Made by a program: the position numbers and the translations under genes. Below the pieces are notes generated by a model. It had not been told where the DNA came from, searched no databases, and saw only the letters and a program-made list of their open reading frames with translations. A stretch of 64,000 nt of DNA from Serratia liquefaciens (GTDB lineage: Bacteria > Pseudomonadota > Gammaproteobacteria > Enterobacterales > Enterobacteriaceae), in NCBI GenBank assembly GCA_012719855.1, contig JAAXZN010000058.1:1-64000 (forward strand), in the 5' to 3' direction. Below, in pieces: positions 1-8,931 of the stretch (within the stretch, counting starts at the first letter, position 1; each line of letters begins with the position of its first letter).

Positions 1-69
1 AAGTGAAACGCCGTAGCGCCGATGGTAGTGTGGGGTCTCCCCATGCGAGAGTAGGACACTGCCAGGCAT
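1..69 (+). rRNA. rrf: 5S ribosomal RNA, 3' part (5' end outside the window)
   Basis: The first 69 bases match the 3' part of enterobacterial 5S rRNA. They include the conserved stretch GAAACGCCGTAGCGCCGATG and end with CTGCCAGGCAT, the strand that closes helix I. About 50 bases of the 5' side lie before the window. A rho-independent terminator follows within 15 bases, so this 5S gene ends its rRNA operon. Finding kgtP directly downstream matches E. coli, where kgtP lies next to rrnG. Confidence 0.95.
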
Positions 70-83
70 CAATTAAGCCAAGA

Positions 84-108
84 GGCCATCCGCAAGGATG
101 GCCTTTTT
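84..108 (+). terminator. rRNA operon intrinsic terminator
   Basis: A perfect 8-bp stem (GGCCATCC / GGATGGCC) with a GCAA tetraloop is followed by five T residues. It lies 14 bases after the end of 5S rRNA and is the expected rrn terminator. Confidence 0.9.
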
Positions 109-210
109 GCTATGTCCGCTATAAATATTTGCTGTTATTTCGTCCGATTTTCACGCCAGTCTTCAATGTGCATCACAAAAATCACGCTATATTCTTCGCC
201 CGCTATTTGT

Positions 211-241
211 TTTAATTGTTAACTCAATATTAACAATTAAA
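211..241. promoter_or_regulatory. 31-bp palindrome upstream of kgtP
   Basis: Two perfect 12-bp inverted arms (TTTAATTGTTAA and TTAACAATTAAA) surround a 7-base spacer, ending about 57 bases before the kgtP start. The position and symmetry suggest an operator for a dimeric regulator overlapping the kgtP promoter. No regulator can be named from the sequence. Confidence 0.45.
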
Positions 242-298
242 TTACATTTAAACGGCAGGACGCCGACTTCACGGTTTATCTGGCTCGGAGAATACAAA

Positions 299-1609
299 AT
301 GACAGAAACAACCTCGGCCATTGAGGATGGAAATGCCGTCGATCCGGCAGTGCAGGACAAAAAGAAACGTATTTTCGCTATTGTTGGCGCTTCATCGGGG
401 AACCTGGTGGAGTGGTTTGATTTTTACGTCTATTCCTTCTGTTCTATCTACTTTGCCGCTTCATTTTTCCCCGCCGGCAACAGCACCACCCAATTGCTGC
501 AAACTGCCGGCGTGTTCGCCGCCGGTTTCTTCATGCGCCCGATCGGCGGCTGGTTGTTCGGTTATATTGCCGATAAGCATGGTCGCAAAAACTCGATGCT
601 GATCTCTGTTTGCATGATGTGTGCAGGATCGCTGGTGATCGCCTGTTTACCGACCTATGAATCGATCGGCAGTTGGGCTCCGGTACTGCTGCTGGTTGCG
701 CGTCTGTTCCAGGGCCTGTCGGTCGGCGGTGAGTACGGCACCAGCGCCACCTATATGAGCGAGGTAGCAATAAAAGGGCGGCGCGGTTTCTATGCTTCTT
801 TCCAGTATGTCACGCTGATTGGCGGCCAACTATTGGCATTGCTGGTTCTGGTGGCTCTGCAGCAAATCCTCTCCACAGAGGAGCTAAAAGCTTGGGGCTG
901 GCGTATTCCCTTTGCGATTGGCGCGGTATTGGCGGTAGTGGCGTTATATCTGCGTCGGTCGCTGAATGAAACCTCCGATGCCAAAACCCGTAATCATAAA
1001 GATGCGGGCTCACTGAAGGGGTTGTGGAAGAACCGTAAAGCCTTCCTGATGGTGCTGGGCTTTACCGCCGGGGGGTCGCTGAGTTTTTATACTTTTACGA
1101 CTTATATGCAAAAGTATCTGGTCAATACTTCCGGGATGGACGCCAAGCTGGCCAGCGGCATTATGACCGCCGCGCTCTTTATTTACATGCTGCTGCAGCC
1201 CTTGGTCGGGGCATTGTCAGACAAAATCGGTCGCCGTAGTTCAATGCTGATCTTTGCCTCACTGGCGACCTTGCTGACCGTGCCTATCTTGCTGACGCTG
1301 AAAAATGTCAGCAACCCTTATGCGGCCTTCGGTCTGATTGTGCTGGCGTTATTTATCGTGAGTTTCTATACCTCGATCAGCGGGCTGCTGAAGGCTGAAA
1401 TGTTCCCGCCGGAAGTGCGCGCGTTAGGCGTTGGTCTGTCTTATGCGGTGGCTAATGCGATGTTTGGTGGGTCGGCGGAATATGTTGCACTGTCGCTGAA
1501 GTCGTTTGGCTTCGAGAATGCCTTCTTCTGGTATGTTTCCGGCATGTGTCTGTTGGCGCTGATCGTTTCTCTCCGTTTGCATCGCAAAGGGAAAGAGATC
1601 CAACTGTGA
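299..1609 (+). CDS. kgtP: alpha-ketoglutarate permease (MFS)
   Basis: Proton-coupled uptake of 2-oxoglutarate across the inner membrane; metabolite:H+ symporter branch of the major facilitator superfamily. The 436-residue protein has the usual 12 hydrophobic segments. It carries near-identical family stretches such as [16 protein letters not shown] near residue 33, the loop motif [10 protein letters not shown] after TM2 and [10 protein letters not shown] in the second half. It is close in length to E. coli KgtP (432). The ATG follows a CGGAG Shine-Dalgarno. It is transcribed away from the rRNA operon and converges with yfiM, with one base between the stop codons. The neighbourhood (rrn-kgtP-yfiM-pssA) is the same as in E. 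coli. Confidence 0.95.
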   Translation: MTETTSAIEDGNAVDPAVQDKKKRIFAIVGASSGNLVEWFDFYVYSFCSIYFAASFFPAGNSTTQLLQTAGVFAAGFFMRPIGGWLFGYIADKHGRKNSMLISVCMMCAGSLVIACLPTYESIGSWAPVLLLVARLFQGLSVGGEYGTSATYMSEVAIKGRRGFYASFQYVTLIGGQLLALLVLVALQQILSTEELKAWGWRIPFAIGAVLAVVALYLRRSLNETSDAKTRNHKDAGSLKGLWKNRKAFLMVLGFTAGGSLSFYTFTTYMQKYLVNTSGMDAKLASGIMTAALFIYMLLQPLVGALSDKIGRRSSMLIFASLATLLTVPILLTLKNVSNPYAAFGLIVLALFIVSFYTSISGLLKAEMFPPEVRALGVGLSYAVANAMFGGSAEYVALSLKSFGFENAFFWYVSGMCLLALIVSLRLHRKGKEIQL

Positions 1610-1610
1610 A

Positions 1611-1943
1611 TCAGCGGGTTGCGTGGTAAAGGCTATAACCGGTCGCCGCTCCTGCGACATCCCAGGCAAAATCTTTCCAACTCCAGCCGGTGCCGCCTTC
1701 GCGACTGTCATACAGTTCTTTGGCGGCGCCGAGACCGATTGAAAACATCAGGCCAAAGCTGCGGCTGCGTGCCTCATTCCAATTTTGATGATCGCCATAA
1801 GCCGCGCCGGCAGCAGCGAAGGCTGCAGACGCGACAAAATGCTGTGCCTTGTCTTTCCCGGTCCAGCTGTCATTTGCCAAGTGAGTACAACCGCTGGTGA
1901 GCAATAAAAAGGGGAGCACGGCCAGGCAGCAGAGTGGGCGCAT
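1611..1943 (-). CDS. yfiM: YfiM family lipoprotein
   Basis: Small predicted lipoprotein of unknown function. A 110-residue precursor carries a signal peptide with the lipobox LTSGC, giving Cys19 as the lipidation site. The mature part contains a conserved KDKAQHF stretch and glycine/alanine-rich segments that could sit in or on a membrane. It lies between kgtP and pssA as in E. coli. The pssA terminator hairpin separates it from pssA, so it is probably transcribed on its own. Confidence 0.85.
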   Translation of the reverse strand: MRPLCCLAVLPFLLLTSGCTHLANDSWTGKDKAQHFVASAAFAAAGAAYGDHQNWNEARSRSFGLMFSIGLGAAKELYDSREGGTGWSWKDFAWDVAGAATGYSLYHATR

Positions 1944-1972
1944 AATGAAAACATCCTGTTGTCATGACACAT

Positions 1973-1996
1973 AAAAACCCCGGCATTGGCCGGGGT
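1973..1996 (-). terminator. pssA intrinsic terminator
   Basis: An 8-bp stem (ACCCCGGC / GCCGGGGT) with a 4-base loop. Read on the minus strand it is followed by a T-run. It sits 25 bases after the pssA stop codon. Confidence 0.85.
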
Positions 1997-2021
1997 CTGC
2001 GATAGCTAAATTATAGCGGGA

Positions 2022-3377
2022 TTACAGTATACGGCTAATCAACCGGTCAATACGGATGCGGCGCAGACGGCGGATCAGCTTGCGCACTTTGATCGGGTAC
2101 TGCTGGATGCTTTGCAGTTCCAGGTAGTTCCCCACCACGGTGGTATGAGTGCGGATGCACTCCAGCTCTTTATGCCGTTGCTCACGCATCTCCTGCTTGG
2201 GATCGTGGATCAGAATGGCATTCTCCAGATCCAGTCGCCAGGCGCGTGGGTTGAGGTTATTGCCGGTAATCAATTGCCATTCGTCATCCACCCACATGCC
2301 TTTCAGGTGGTAGCTGTTGTCGCCGTCTTTCCACAGGCGAACAATCAATTGGCCGGTATCGACGTAGCGCTGCAAGCGGCTGAGAAAGCGTCGCAGGTTG
2401 ATTTCGTACAGGTAAGGCAGGGCGCCGATAATTTTGAACGGCTGATCTTCCGGAATATAGAAATCATTGGCGGTTTTGTCGCCTACAATGATTTCCACCT
2501 GTTTGCCCTGGCGCAGCAGATAGATGATATTGCGCACCAGCAGGGCCGGCAGGTTGAAGTAAGGGGTGCACAGCGTCAGTTTCTGATCGGCGCAGGACAT
2601 CAGATGGTGAATGGTTTTATTCAACACGCTTTGTTTGCCCAGCCCAACCAGCGGCGTTACCGCCAGCTCATCGTTGCCCGCCTGGTTGCGAAACTGATAA
2701 CCGGCCCGGCGCAGACCGAAACGGAATAAGCGAGTTTCGTTTTTGATCTCTGGGCTCTTGGGACGATCGTCACGATCCAAACGTTGCACGGCACCGGCGG
2801 TCAACAGGTGCTGCTTGATGTAGTCGATCATGGTATTGGCCAATTCGCCGTTGGTGATCAACTGGTAACGATCGTAGCGGTATTTCTCATGCTGATGCAG
2901 GTAAACGTCATTGATACTGGCACCGCTGTAAACCACGGTATCGTCGATCACAAAACCTTTCAGGTGCAACACGCCCAGGGCTTCGCGGGTATTCACCGGC
3001 ACGCCGTAGATTGGCACGGAAAGCTCTGGGTGCTGGTCTGCCATTGAGCAATACCAATCGGCGTTGGTATTGGCGGCCGCGGCGCCGATGCGCCCACGCT
3101 GGGCGCGATGCCAGTCGACCAGAATGCAAATCTCCAGCGTCGGACACCGCTGCTTGGCTTGATAAAGCGCATTGAGAATATCGCGTCCGGCGTCGTCATG
3201 CTCCAGATACAGAGCGACCAGATAAATGCGTTGGGTGGCGTTAGCGATCAATTCCAGCAGCGTGGCACGGTAATCAGACGGTGTGTACAAAGTACGTACA
3301 TCAGCTACCGTCTGGGGGAGTTTGGGCAGTTGTGCAAGGTGTTGTTGATGTTTGCTACGTTTAAATTTTGACAACAT
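2022..3377 (-). CDS. pssA: CDP-diacylglycerol-serine O-phosphatidyltransferase
   Basis: Makes phosphatidylserine from CDP-diacylglycerol and L-serine, the committed step to phosphatidylethanolamine. It is the phospholipase-D-type enzyme of gamma-proteobacteria, peripheral to the membrane. Two HxK motifs are visible: LHLKGFVIDD around residue 135 and YHLKGMWVDD around residue 355, the latter followed by the conserved TGNNLNPRAW. The ATG at 3377 gives 451 residues, the E. coli length; a GTG one codon earlier is less likely. The C-terminus is rich in arginine (RKLIRRLRRIRIDR), suited to binding acidic lipid. Confidence 0.96.
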   Translation of the reverse strand: MLSKFKRSKHQQHLAQLPKLPQTVADVRTLYTPSDYRATLLELIANATQRIYLVALYLEHDDAGRDILNALYQAKQRCPTLEICILVDWHRAQRGRIGAAAANTNADWYCSMADQHPELSVPIYGVPVNTREALGVLHLKGFVIDDTVVYSGASINDVYLHQHEKYRYDRYQLITNGELANTMIDYIKQHLLTAGAVQRLDRDDRPKSPEIKNETRLFRFGLRRAGYQFRNQAGNDELAVTPLVGLGKQSVLNKTIHHLMSCADQKLTLCTPYFNLPALLVRNIIYLLRQGKQVEIIVGDKTANDFYIPEDQPFKIIGALPYLYEINLRRFLSRLQRYVDTGQLIVRLWKDGDNSYHLKGMWVDDEWQLITGNNLNPRAWRLDLENAILIHDPKQEMREQRHKELECIRTHTTVVGNYLELQSIQQYPIKVRKLIRRLRRIRIDRLISRIL

Positions 3378-3530
3378 CACAGTGCGCTTCTTCTCTCATG
3401 ATTAGATGGCCGGAACGCCAAATACGGGAAAACAGTAAATCGAATAATCGGGCGATAATACCACTAGTTGTCCCGATTGTGCGTATGTTTTGGCGTTAAG
3501 TGGTGGATTCGTAGCGCATTGCGACACAGG

Positions 3531-6179
3531 TCACTGCACTTCTTCCGCCTGCAGCGGCAGGGTCAAATTGACGATGCCGTCCTCAAGCTGCACATCGATG
3601 CCAAAGCCCAGACGTTGCGCCAGCGCTATCATTCCGCGGTTATTTGGCATGGTGATGCCGGTCAGGCGGGTCAACCCGTGGGCGCGGGCATAGGTAATCA
3701 TTTTTTCCAACAGTTGGCGGCCCAGGCCGAGCCCTTTCAGATCTGAACGTACCAGCACGGCAAATTCCGCGTCGGTGTTGTCCGGATCGGAGAGGGCACG
3801 CGTTACGCCAATGATTTGGTCGTCCCGCACCGCGACAAAAGCCATCTCCCGATCGTAGTCGATCTGCGTCATGTTAGCCAAATCGTCATGGGTAAACTCG
3901 TTGATCTCACTGAAGTAGCGATAGTAGAGATCTTCCTTGGTCACGCGATCGATAAAGTGTTTCAGCGCGGGTTCATCTTCCGGCAGGATCGGTCGGAACA
4001 GGCATTGCGAGCCGTCTTTCAATCCGATGGTTTCTTCCAGCTCATGAGGGTAAGGGCGGATCGCCAACCGTGCCTGTGGATCGCCTTCGAAGGGGGCGAT
4101 CTGCATGGAAACGTCGAGCAGGGTGAATTCGCTGCCTGAGGCCAGTACCGGGTGGATATCCAGACGGGTAATTTCCGGACAGTCGAGGATCAGATTGGAC
4201 ACCTGCACCAGCAAGCGGCTCAGCCCTGAGATATCCAGTGGCCGTAAAGCGCTGCGGCCGCGAATTTTTCCGCCTTTCACCGCCTGCAATACCAGATAAC
4301 GCGCCAACGCCATATTCAGCGGCGGTAGCGCTACGGCAACCTGATTTTCCTGGCGCCATTCGATACCGCCTTCACCCAGCATGATCAGTGGGCCGAAAAT
4401 GGCATCTTGCTCCACCGCGATACGCAACTCCTGCGCTCCGGCGCGGTTGGCCATGCTTTGTACCAGCAGGCCGTGAATGCGTGCCTGAGGATAGGTGCGC
4501 TTAACCCGATCCAGGATCGCCTCCGCGGCTCGTTGTACCTCAGTAGCGGTGCGCAAATAGAGCATTACGCCCTGAACTTCTGACTTGTGCGGGATATCGG
4601 GAGAACGCAGCTTCAGGGCCACCGGGTAGCCGATCTGCTCGGCAATATGTACCGCTTCGGCGCTGTCTTCGGCAATCCAGGTGGGCAGCGTCGTCAGGTC
4701 ATAGGCCTTCAGAATGGACTGCACTTCATGGGTATCGAGCTGCGCTGCGCCCTCAGCCAGCGCTTGCTGAATCAATCGGTGAGCATCGGCGGTGTTGGCG
4801 GTCAAACCGACCGGAAGCGCCGGGGTTTCTTTAAGCTGTTTCTGATTACGGCGATATTCCACCATATGCATAAACGCGGTCACTGCGCCTTCCGGCGTTC
4901 GATAGGTGGGAATGCCGGCTTCGGTAAATAACCGGCGGGCTTCTTGCGAAGAGTACTCGCCACACCAGTTGGTCAGCAGCGTCACGCGTTTGCCACGCGG
5001 ATGCTGACGCACGACCTCGATAATACGTTCGGCGGTCAGGGTGCCAGGGGCTGCTGCGCTTGGGGCGTGGATCAGCAATAAAGCGTCGTAGTCGTGGCTG
5101 TCGAGTAAGGTCTTGACCGCTGCCAGATAGCGCTGCGGTGTTGCATCGTCTCGCAGGTCAATCGGGTTGCCGGCACGTATAAAGTCAGGCAAGGCGTCAC
5201 CCAACTGCGCCAGGATCTCGTCCCCCAGCGGCGCCAGCTTGCCATTGCGCCCCAGCAGTTCGTCCAGCGCCATTGCCGCCGGTGCCGCACCGTTGCTGAC
5301 GATCATCAGCCGCTCTCCGCGCAACGGATGCATATGGCTCAGGGTTTCCACCGCCGAGAACAGCTCGTGGGTATCCTGTACGCGCAACAAACCGGCGCGT
5401 TGGATCGCGGCATCGTAAGCGGCATCCAGCCCTTGCTGACTGTTGAGCAACAGTTGGGCCTGCTGACTGCGCCCGCTTTTGACCACCAGAATGGGTTTGT
5501 TGCGCGAAGCACTGCGCGAGGCGGATAAAAAGCGGCGCGCGTCGCTGATGTTTTCCAGATATAGCAGGATGGCGCTGGTCTTGCTGTCGCGCGCCAGAAA
5601 ATCCAGCAGGTCGTCGACGTCAATATCCAGGCTGTCGCCCAGCGCGATAAAATAGGAAAAGCCGACTTCTCGTTGCTGCGCCCAGTCGAGAATGGTATTC
5701 GCCACCGCGGCAGACTGGGAAATGAACGCCAGCTTGCCCTTGAGGATCGGTACCGGCGAGAAACTGGCGTTTATGCCTTGCCAGGGGGCCAGCAGGCCCA
5801 GGCTGTTCGGCCCCAGCAGGCGCATCGAATAACGCTGCGCGCAGGCTTTCAGCTCGGCGAACTGCTCTGGCGGCGAGGAGAGCACAATGGCTGTTTTGCA
5901 ACCGCGTTTGCCCAAATCCTCAATCAAGGCCAGGTTGCGTTGCGCATGGGTACAAAGAATGGCCAGATCGGGGCTGAGCGGCAGGCTGGCGACGTCCGGA
6001 TAGGCCATGACTCCGCAGACCGCCTTATAACGCGGTGTGACCGGCATCACCGGCCCGTTGAAGCCACCGGCCAGCAGGTTGCTCATCATCAGGTTGCCGG
6101 CGCGGCCAGGCTGCTGTGAGGCGCCGAGAACGGCAATCGATTTAGGACGTAAAAGCGCTTCTAACCCTCGCTGGCTCAT
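3531..6179 (-). CDS. patZ: protein lysine acetyltransferase (acyl-CoA synthetase-like fused to GNAT)
   Basis: Gcn5-type protein acetyltransferase (Pat/PatZ/YfiQ/Pka), which in E. coli and Salmonella acetylates lysines of metabolic enzymes such as acetyl-CoA synthetase. The 882-residue protein begins with a CoA-binding Rossmann domain (LRPKSIAVLGASQQPGRAGN, residues 10-29). Succinyl-CoA-ligase-like and ATP-grasp-like regions follow to about residue 700, and a GNAT domain occupies about 720-880 (acetyl-CoA loop GLGLGRQLLEKM). Length and order match E. coli PatZ (886). It sits between pssA and tapT as in E. coli, with 150 bases before pssA. Confidence 0.95.
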   Translation of the reverse strand: MSQRGLEALLRPKSIAVLGASQQPGRAGNLMMSNLLAGGFNGPVMPVTPRYKAVCGVMAYPDVASLPLSPDLAILCTHAQRNLALIEDLGKRGCKTAIVLSSPPEQFAELKACAQRYSMRLLGPNSLGLLAPWQGINASFSPVPILKGKLAFISQSAAVANTILDWAQQREVGFSYFIALGDSLDIDVDDLLDFLARDSKTSAILLYLENISDARRFLSASRSASRNKPILVVKSGRSQQAQLLLNSQQGLDAAYDAAIQRAGLLRVQDTHELFSAVETLSHMHPLRGERLMIVSNGAAPAAMALDELLGRNGKLAPLGDEILAQLGDALPDFIRAGNPIDLRDDATPQRYLAAVKTLLDSHDYDALLLIHAPSAAAPGTLTAERIIEVVRQHPRGKRVTLLTNWCGEYSSQEARRLFTEAGIPTYRTPEGAVTAFMHMVEYRRNQKQLKETPALPVGLTANTADAHRLIQQALAEGAAQLDTHEVQSILKAYDLTTLPTWIAEDSAEAVHIAEQIGYPVALKLRSPDIPHKSEVQGVMLYLRTATEVQRAAEAILDRVKRTYPQARIHGLLVQSMANRAGAQELRIAVEQDAIFGPLIMLGEGGIEWRQENQVAVALPPLNMALARYLVLQAVKGGKIRGRSALRPLDISGLSRLLVQVSNLILDCPEITRLDIHPVLASGSEFTLLDVSMQIAPFEGDPQARLAIRPYPHELEETIGLKDGSQCLFRPILPEDEPALKHFIDRVTKEDLYYRYFSEINEFTHDDLANMTQIDYDREMAFVAVRDDQIIGVTRALSDPDNTDAEFAVLVRSDLKGLGLGRQLLEKMITYARAHGLTRLTGITMPNNRGMIALAQRLGFGIDVQLEDGIVNLTLPLQAEEVQ

Positions 6180-6223
6180 GCACGGCTCCTTTAGGCAACG
6201 TTACCGCCTTGATTCTAGGCGTT

Positions 6224-6919
6224 TTACAACGACTTTGCTGTGACCGGTGCCTCCGGGCGAGTAGGTTTCCCTGCCAGATACTGCTGACGGAAGTAGCGAA
6301 AATGCTCAGCCAGGCCGTCGGCCGCAGCGGCATCACCGGCCTGTTGCAACAGCGCTGTCGCCACTTCCGCGGTGCAGTGCTGCTCGGTGCGGCTGGCTTC
6401 ACGCAGTTGGTAATTTGAGGCGGCGGTGACATTGAGCGAAAACACCGGAAACTGATTGAGGTACGGGCTTTTGCGAAACATCTTGCTCGCTTCGGTCCAG
6501 GTGCCGTCGAGCATAATAAACAGCGGCGGTTTGCCCCCGACGGGCAGTTCGCTGAATATCGGTCGTTCAGGGGCGGCATAGGACGCGGGAAAGACCACGT
6601 AAGGCTGGCGCTCGGGATCGTTAATCGCCGCCAGCAAGCCAGGGTCAACTTCGGTACGCGACCATAGAAACGCCTGGGTGTCCGGCAGAATATCGGCGAT
6701 CAATCTGCCGGTATTGCTTGGTTTGAGCGGTTCTGCGCCAAACATGATCAGGCAAAAACGGCTGGTGGCCGGCTGCGGCTGGATAGTGTCACACAGGCAG
6801 TTTTTTTGTGGCAGCAGACACCCCTGACAACGCGTAATGCGGTTGCCACGCGCCAGAAAAGGGCGGGTTGATCGTTCCAGGCGAAACTGGCGCAGGCGAA
6901 GTACGGCGTTGTCGGTCAT
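6224..6919 (-). CDS. tapT: tRNA-uridine aminocarboxypropyltransferase (DTW domain)
   Basis: DTW-domain enzyme of the TapT/YfiP family, which in E. coli transfers the 3-amino-3-carboxypropyl group of S-adenosylmethionine to U47 of several tRNAs (acp3U). In the 231 residues one sees a cysteine cluster (CQGCLLPQKNCLC, near residue 32), the signature LDGTWTEA and the following SNYQLREA typical of the family. It lies upstream of patZ on the same strand with a 44-base gap, so the two may be cotranscribed. Confidence 0.92.
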   Translation of the reverse strand: MTDNAVLRLRQFRLERSTRPFLARGNRITRCQGCLLPQKNCLCDTIQPQPATSRFCLIMFGAEPLKPSNTGRLIADILPDTQAFLWSRTEVDPGLLAAINDPERQPYVVFPASYAAPERPIFSELPVGGKPPLFIMLDGTWTEASKMFRKSPYLNQFPVFSLNVTAASNYQLREASRTEQHCTAEVATALLQQAGDAAAADGLAEHFRYFRQQYLAGKPTRPEAPVTAKSL

Positions 6920-7147
6920 AAAGATCCCGGGGAAAACCGGTATTGTAACGCAGAAAAAAGCCCGACGGGAGCGTTCGGACCGGTTTGAAGTGCGGCGATG
7001 TAACCTTCAATGGGCAACACCGCCTATACGCGATGACTTTCGATGCCCAGTTGGCTCATCCCCCAGCCACCGGCTTTAGTCAGTCACTGGGGGGAGTGCA
7101 GCTAACAACTCGGCAGCTTGAAAGGCGACGGGTATCTGCTTTCTGCG

Positions 7148-7567
7148 TTAAACTAGTTCATTGAGCCAGTTATCGAACGGCGTTTTCGGCATGGCGCCGT
7201 TGAGCATGTCGACCATTTTCCCGTCGCGGAAGAGCATGATGGTCGGGATGCTGCGGATGCGGAAACGGGCGCTCAGTTCCGGTTCAGCCTCGGTATTCAC
7301 TTTTACGAAGCGGACTTTACCGGCGCGCTCTTCGGCAACGTCTTCGAAGATCGGCGCAAAGCTGACGCAAGGGCCACACCAGGGTGCCCAAAAGTCGACC
7401 ACGACCGGCAGGCCATCCTGCAGCAGCGCGTCCAGTGTCGCGGCGGTGGCATTGATCACTTCACCGTCAAAAAGCGCGTGGCCGCAACGGCCGCATTTTG
7501 CGCCGTCAGCCACACGATCTTCAGGTACGCGGTTGGTGGCATTACAAGCGGGACAAACTGTATTCAT
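7148..7567 (-). CDS. trxC: thioredoxin 2
   Basis: Cytoplasmic disulfide reductase Trx2. The 139-residue protein has an N-terminal zinc-binding domain with two CxxC pairs (CPAC near residue 5 and CGRC near 26), then a thioredoxin fold with active site WCGPC. The cis-proline loop (RSIPTIMLF) is present. E. coli trxC is induced by OxyR; no operator was identified here. It sits between tapT and the divergent yfiF, the E. coli order. Confidence 0.95.
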   Translation of the reverse strand: MNTVCPACNATNRVPEDRVADGAKCGRCGHALFDGEVINATAATLDALLQDGLPVVVDFWAPWCGPCVSFAPIFEDVAEERAGKVRFVKVNTEAEPELSARFRIRSIPTIMLFRDGKMVDMLNGAMPKTPFDNWLNELV

Positions 7568-7775
7568 GATGACCTCGGATACTGGGAAAGCACGACATAC
7601 CGCATTCGGGTTGCGGAGATGTATCTTTAATGCTGCTTATTATCGTTAAAAGCACGGCAATGAACAAAGAGGTTTGTTCAATGAATACGATAGTTGTTAG
7701 CTTTTAGCGCAAGTAGGTGGCTTAGCACCCCAACATCAGGTAATCTTCGCGCCCTGCGCGTTGGTGGAGAAGAAA

Positions 7776-8876
7776 ATGAACGATTCATTTAGTGGCAAGA
7801 ACGGTAAAGTTAAAGTGATGTACGTCCGCAGTGACGACGACAGCAACGGCGACGACCGTAACAAGAATAAGCGTCCGGCCGGCAAAGGCCGTCCGGCAGA
7901 CGGTGCTCGCTCTTCGGGCCGTACCGGTCAGGACAAGCCGCGCGGTAATAACGATCGCCGTGGCTCTGGCTCTGATTCCCGCCGCAGTGAAAGCGATCGT
8001 CCTCGCCGTCCAGCGCGTACTGAAGATCGTGGCGGTTATGATTCGCCATGGAAAACCGTGTCTCGTGGTCCGGAAGAAGAGCCGGCGTTCGATCACGGTG
8101 GTATCAGCGGTAAAAGCTTTATCGATCCTGAACAACTGCGTCGCCAGCGTGCGGAAGAAACTCGCGTGTACGGTGAAAACGCCTGTCAGGCTCTGTTTGC
8201 CAGTCGTCCGGACGCGATCGTCCGCGCCTGGTTCGTGCAGTCGGTCACGCCGCGTTTTCGTGAAGCGCTGCGCTGGATGGCGGCGAACCGCAAAGCCTAC
8301 CACGTGGTGGATGAAGAAGAGCTGGCCAAAGCGTCCGGCACCGAACACCACGGCGGCGTATGCTTCCTGATCAAAAAACGTCAAGGCCTGGATGCTCAAA
8401 CCTATCTGAAAGAAGCGCCGGCGAAAGACTGCGTGCTGGCATTGGAAGAAGTGGGCAACCCACACAACCTGGGTGCTATTGTCCGTTCTTGCGCACACTT
8501 TGGCGTGAATGGCGTTCTGTTGCAGGATCCGGCATTGCTGGAGTCCGGTGCGGCGGTACGTACCGCAGAAGGCGGCGCGGAACACATCAAGGCGATCAGC
8601 GCAGATGACTTCCTGTCGGTGCTGGATACTTTCCGCAAGGCCGGTTACGCCATCGTGACCACCTCGAGCCATAAAGGCACCCCGTTGGCGCAGGCTAAGC
8701 TGCCGGCCAAAATGGTGCTGGTGTTGGGGCAGGAGCGTGATGGCCTGAGCGACAGTGCCTGGCAGCAGGGTGATATGAACGTGTCTATCGGCGGTACCGG
8801 CAAGGTGGAAAGCCTGAACGTATCGGTCGCGACCGGTATTCTGTTGGCTGACTGGTGGCGTCAAAACCAGGCTTGA
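7776..8876 (+). CDS. yfiF: TrmH/SpoU-family RNA methyltransferase YfiF
   Basis: Probable 2'-O-ribose methyltransferase of the SPOUT class; the RNA target is not known to me. The 366-residue product starts at an ATG preceded by GGAGAAG. It has a basic, disordered N-terminal third rich in Arg/Gly/Ser/Asp (about residues 20-95). An SpoU substrate-binding domain follows ([16 protein letters not shown]), then the knotted SAM domain with [27 protein letters not shown] and [12 protein letters not shown]. The three SpoU motifs are intact. It is divergent from trxC and ends at a shared terminator with emrB. Confidence 0.93.
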   Translation: MNDSFSGKNGKVKVMYVRSDDDSNGDDRNKNKRPAGKGRPADGARSSGRTGQDKPRGNNDRRGSGSDSRRSESDRPRRPARTEDRGGYDSPWKTVSRGPEEEPAFDHGGISGKSFIDPEQLRRQRAEETRVYGENACQALFASRPDAIVRAWFVQSVTPRFREALRWMAANRKAYHVVDEEELAKASGTEHHGGVCFLIKKRQGLDAQTYLKEAPAKDCVLALEEVGNPHNLGAIVRSCAHFGVNGVLLQDPALLESGAAVRTAEGGAEHIKAISADDFLSVLDTFRKAGYAIVTTSSHKGTPLAQAKLPAKMVLVLGQERDGLSDSAWQQGDMNVSIGGTGKVESLNVSVATGILLADWWRQNQA

Positions 8877-8893
8877 TGCTGTGCGGAATAAAA

Positions 8894-8920
8894 AACGGGC
8901 GCCTCTGGGCGCCCGTTTTG
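8894..8920. terminator. bidirectional terminator between yfiF and emrB
   Basis: A 9-bp stem (ACGGGCGCC / GGCGCCCGT) with a TCTG loop has A residues on the left and T residues on the right. It can therefore stop transcription of both yfiF (plus) and emrB (minus). Confidence 0.85.
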
Positions 8921-8931
8921 CTTTCTCTGGT

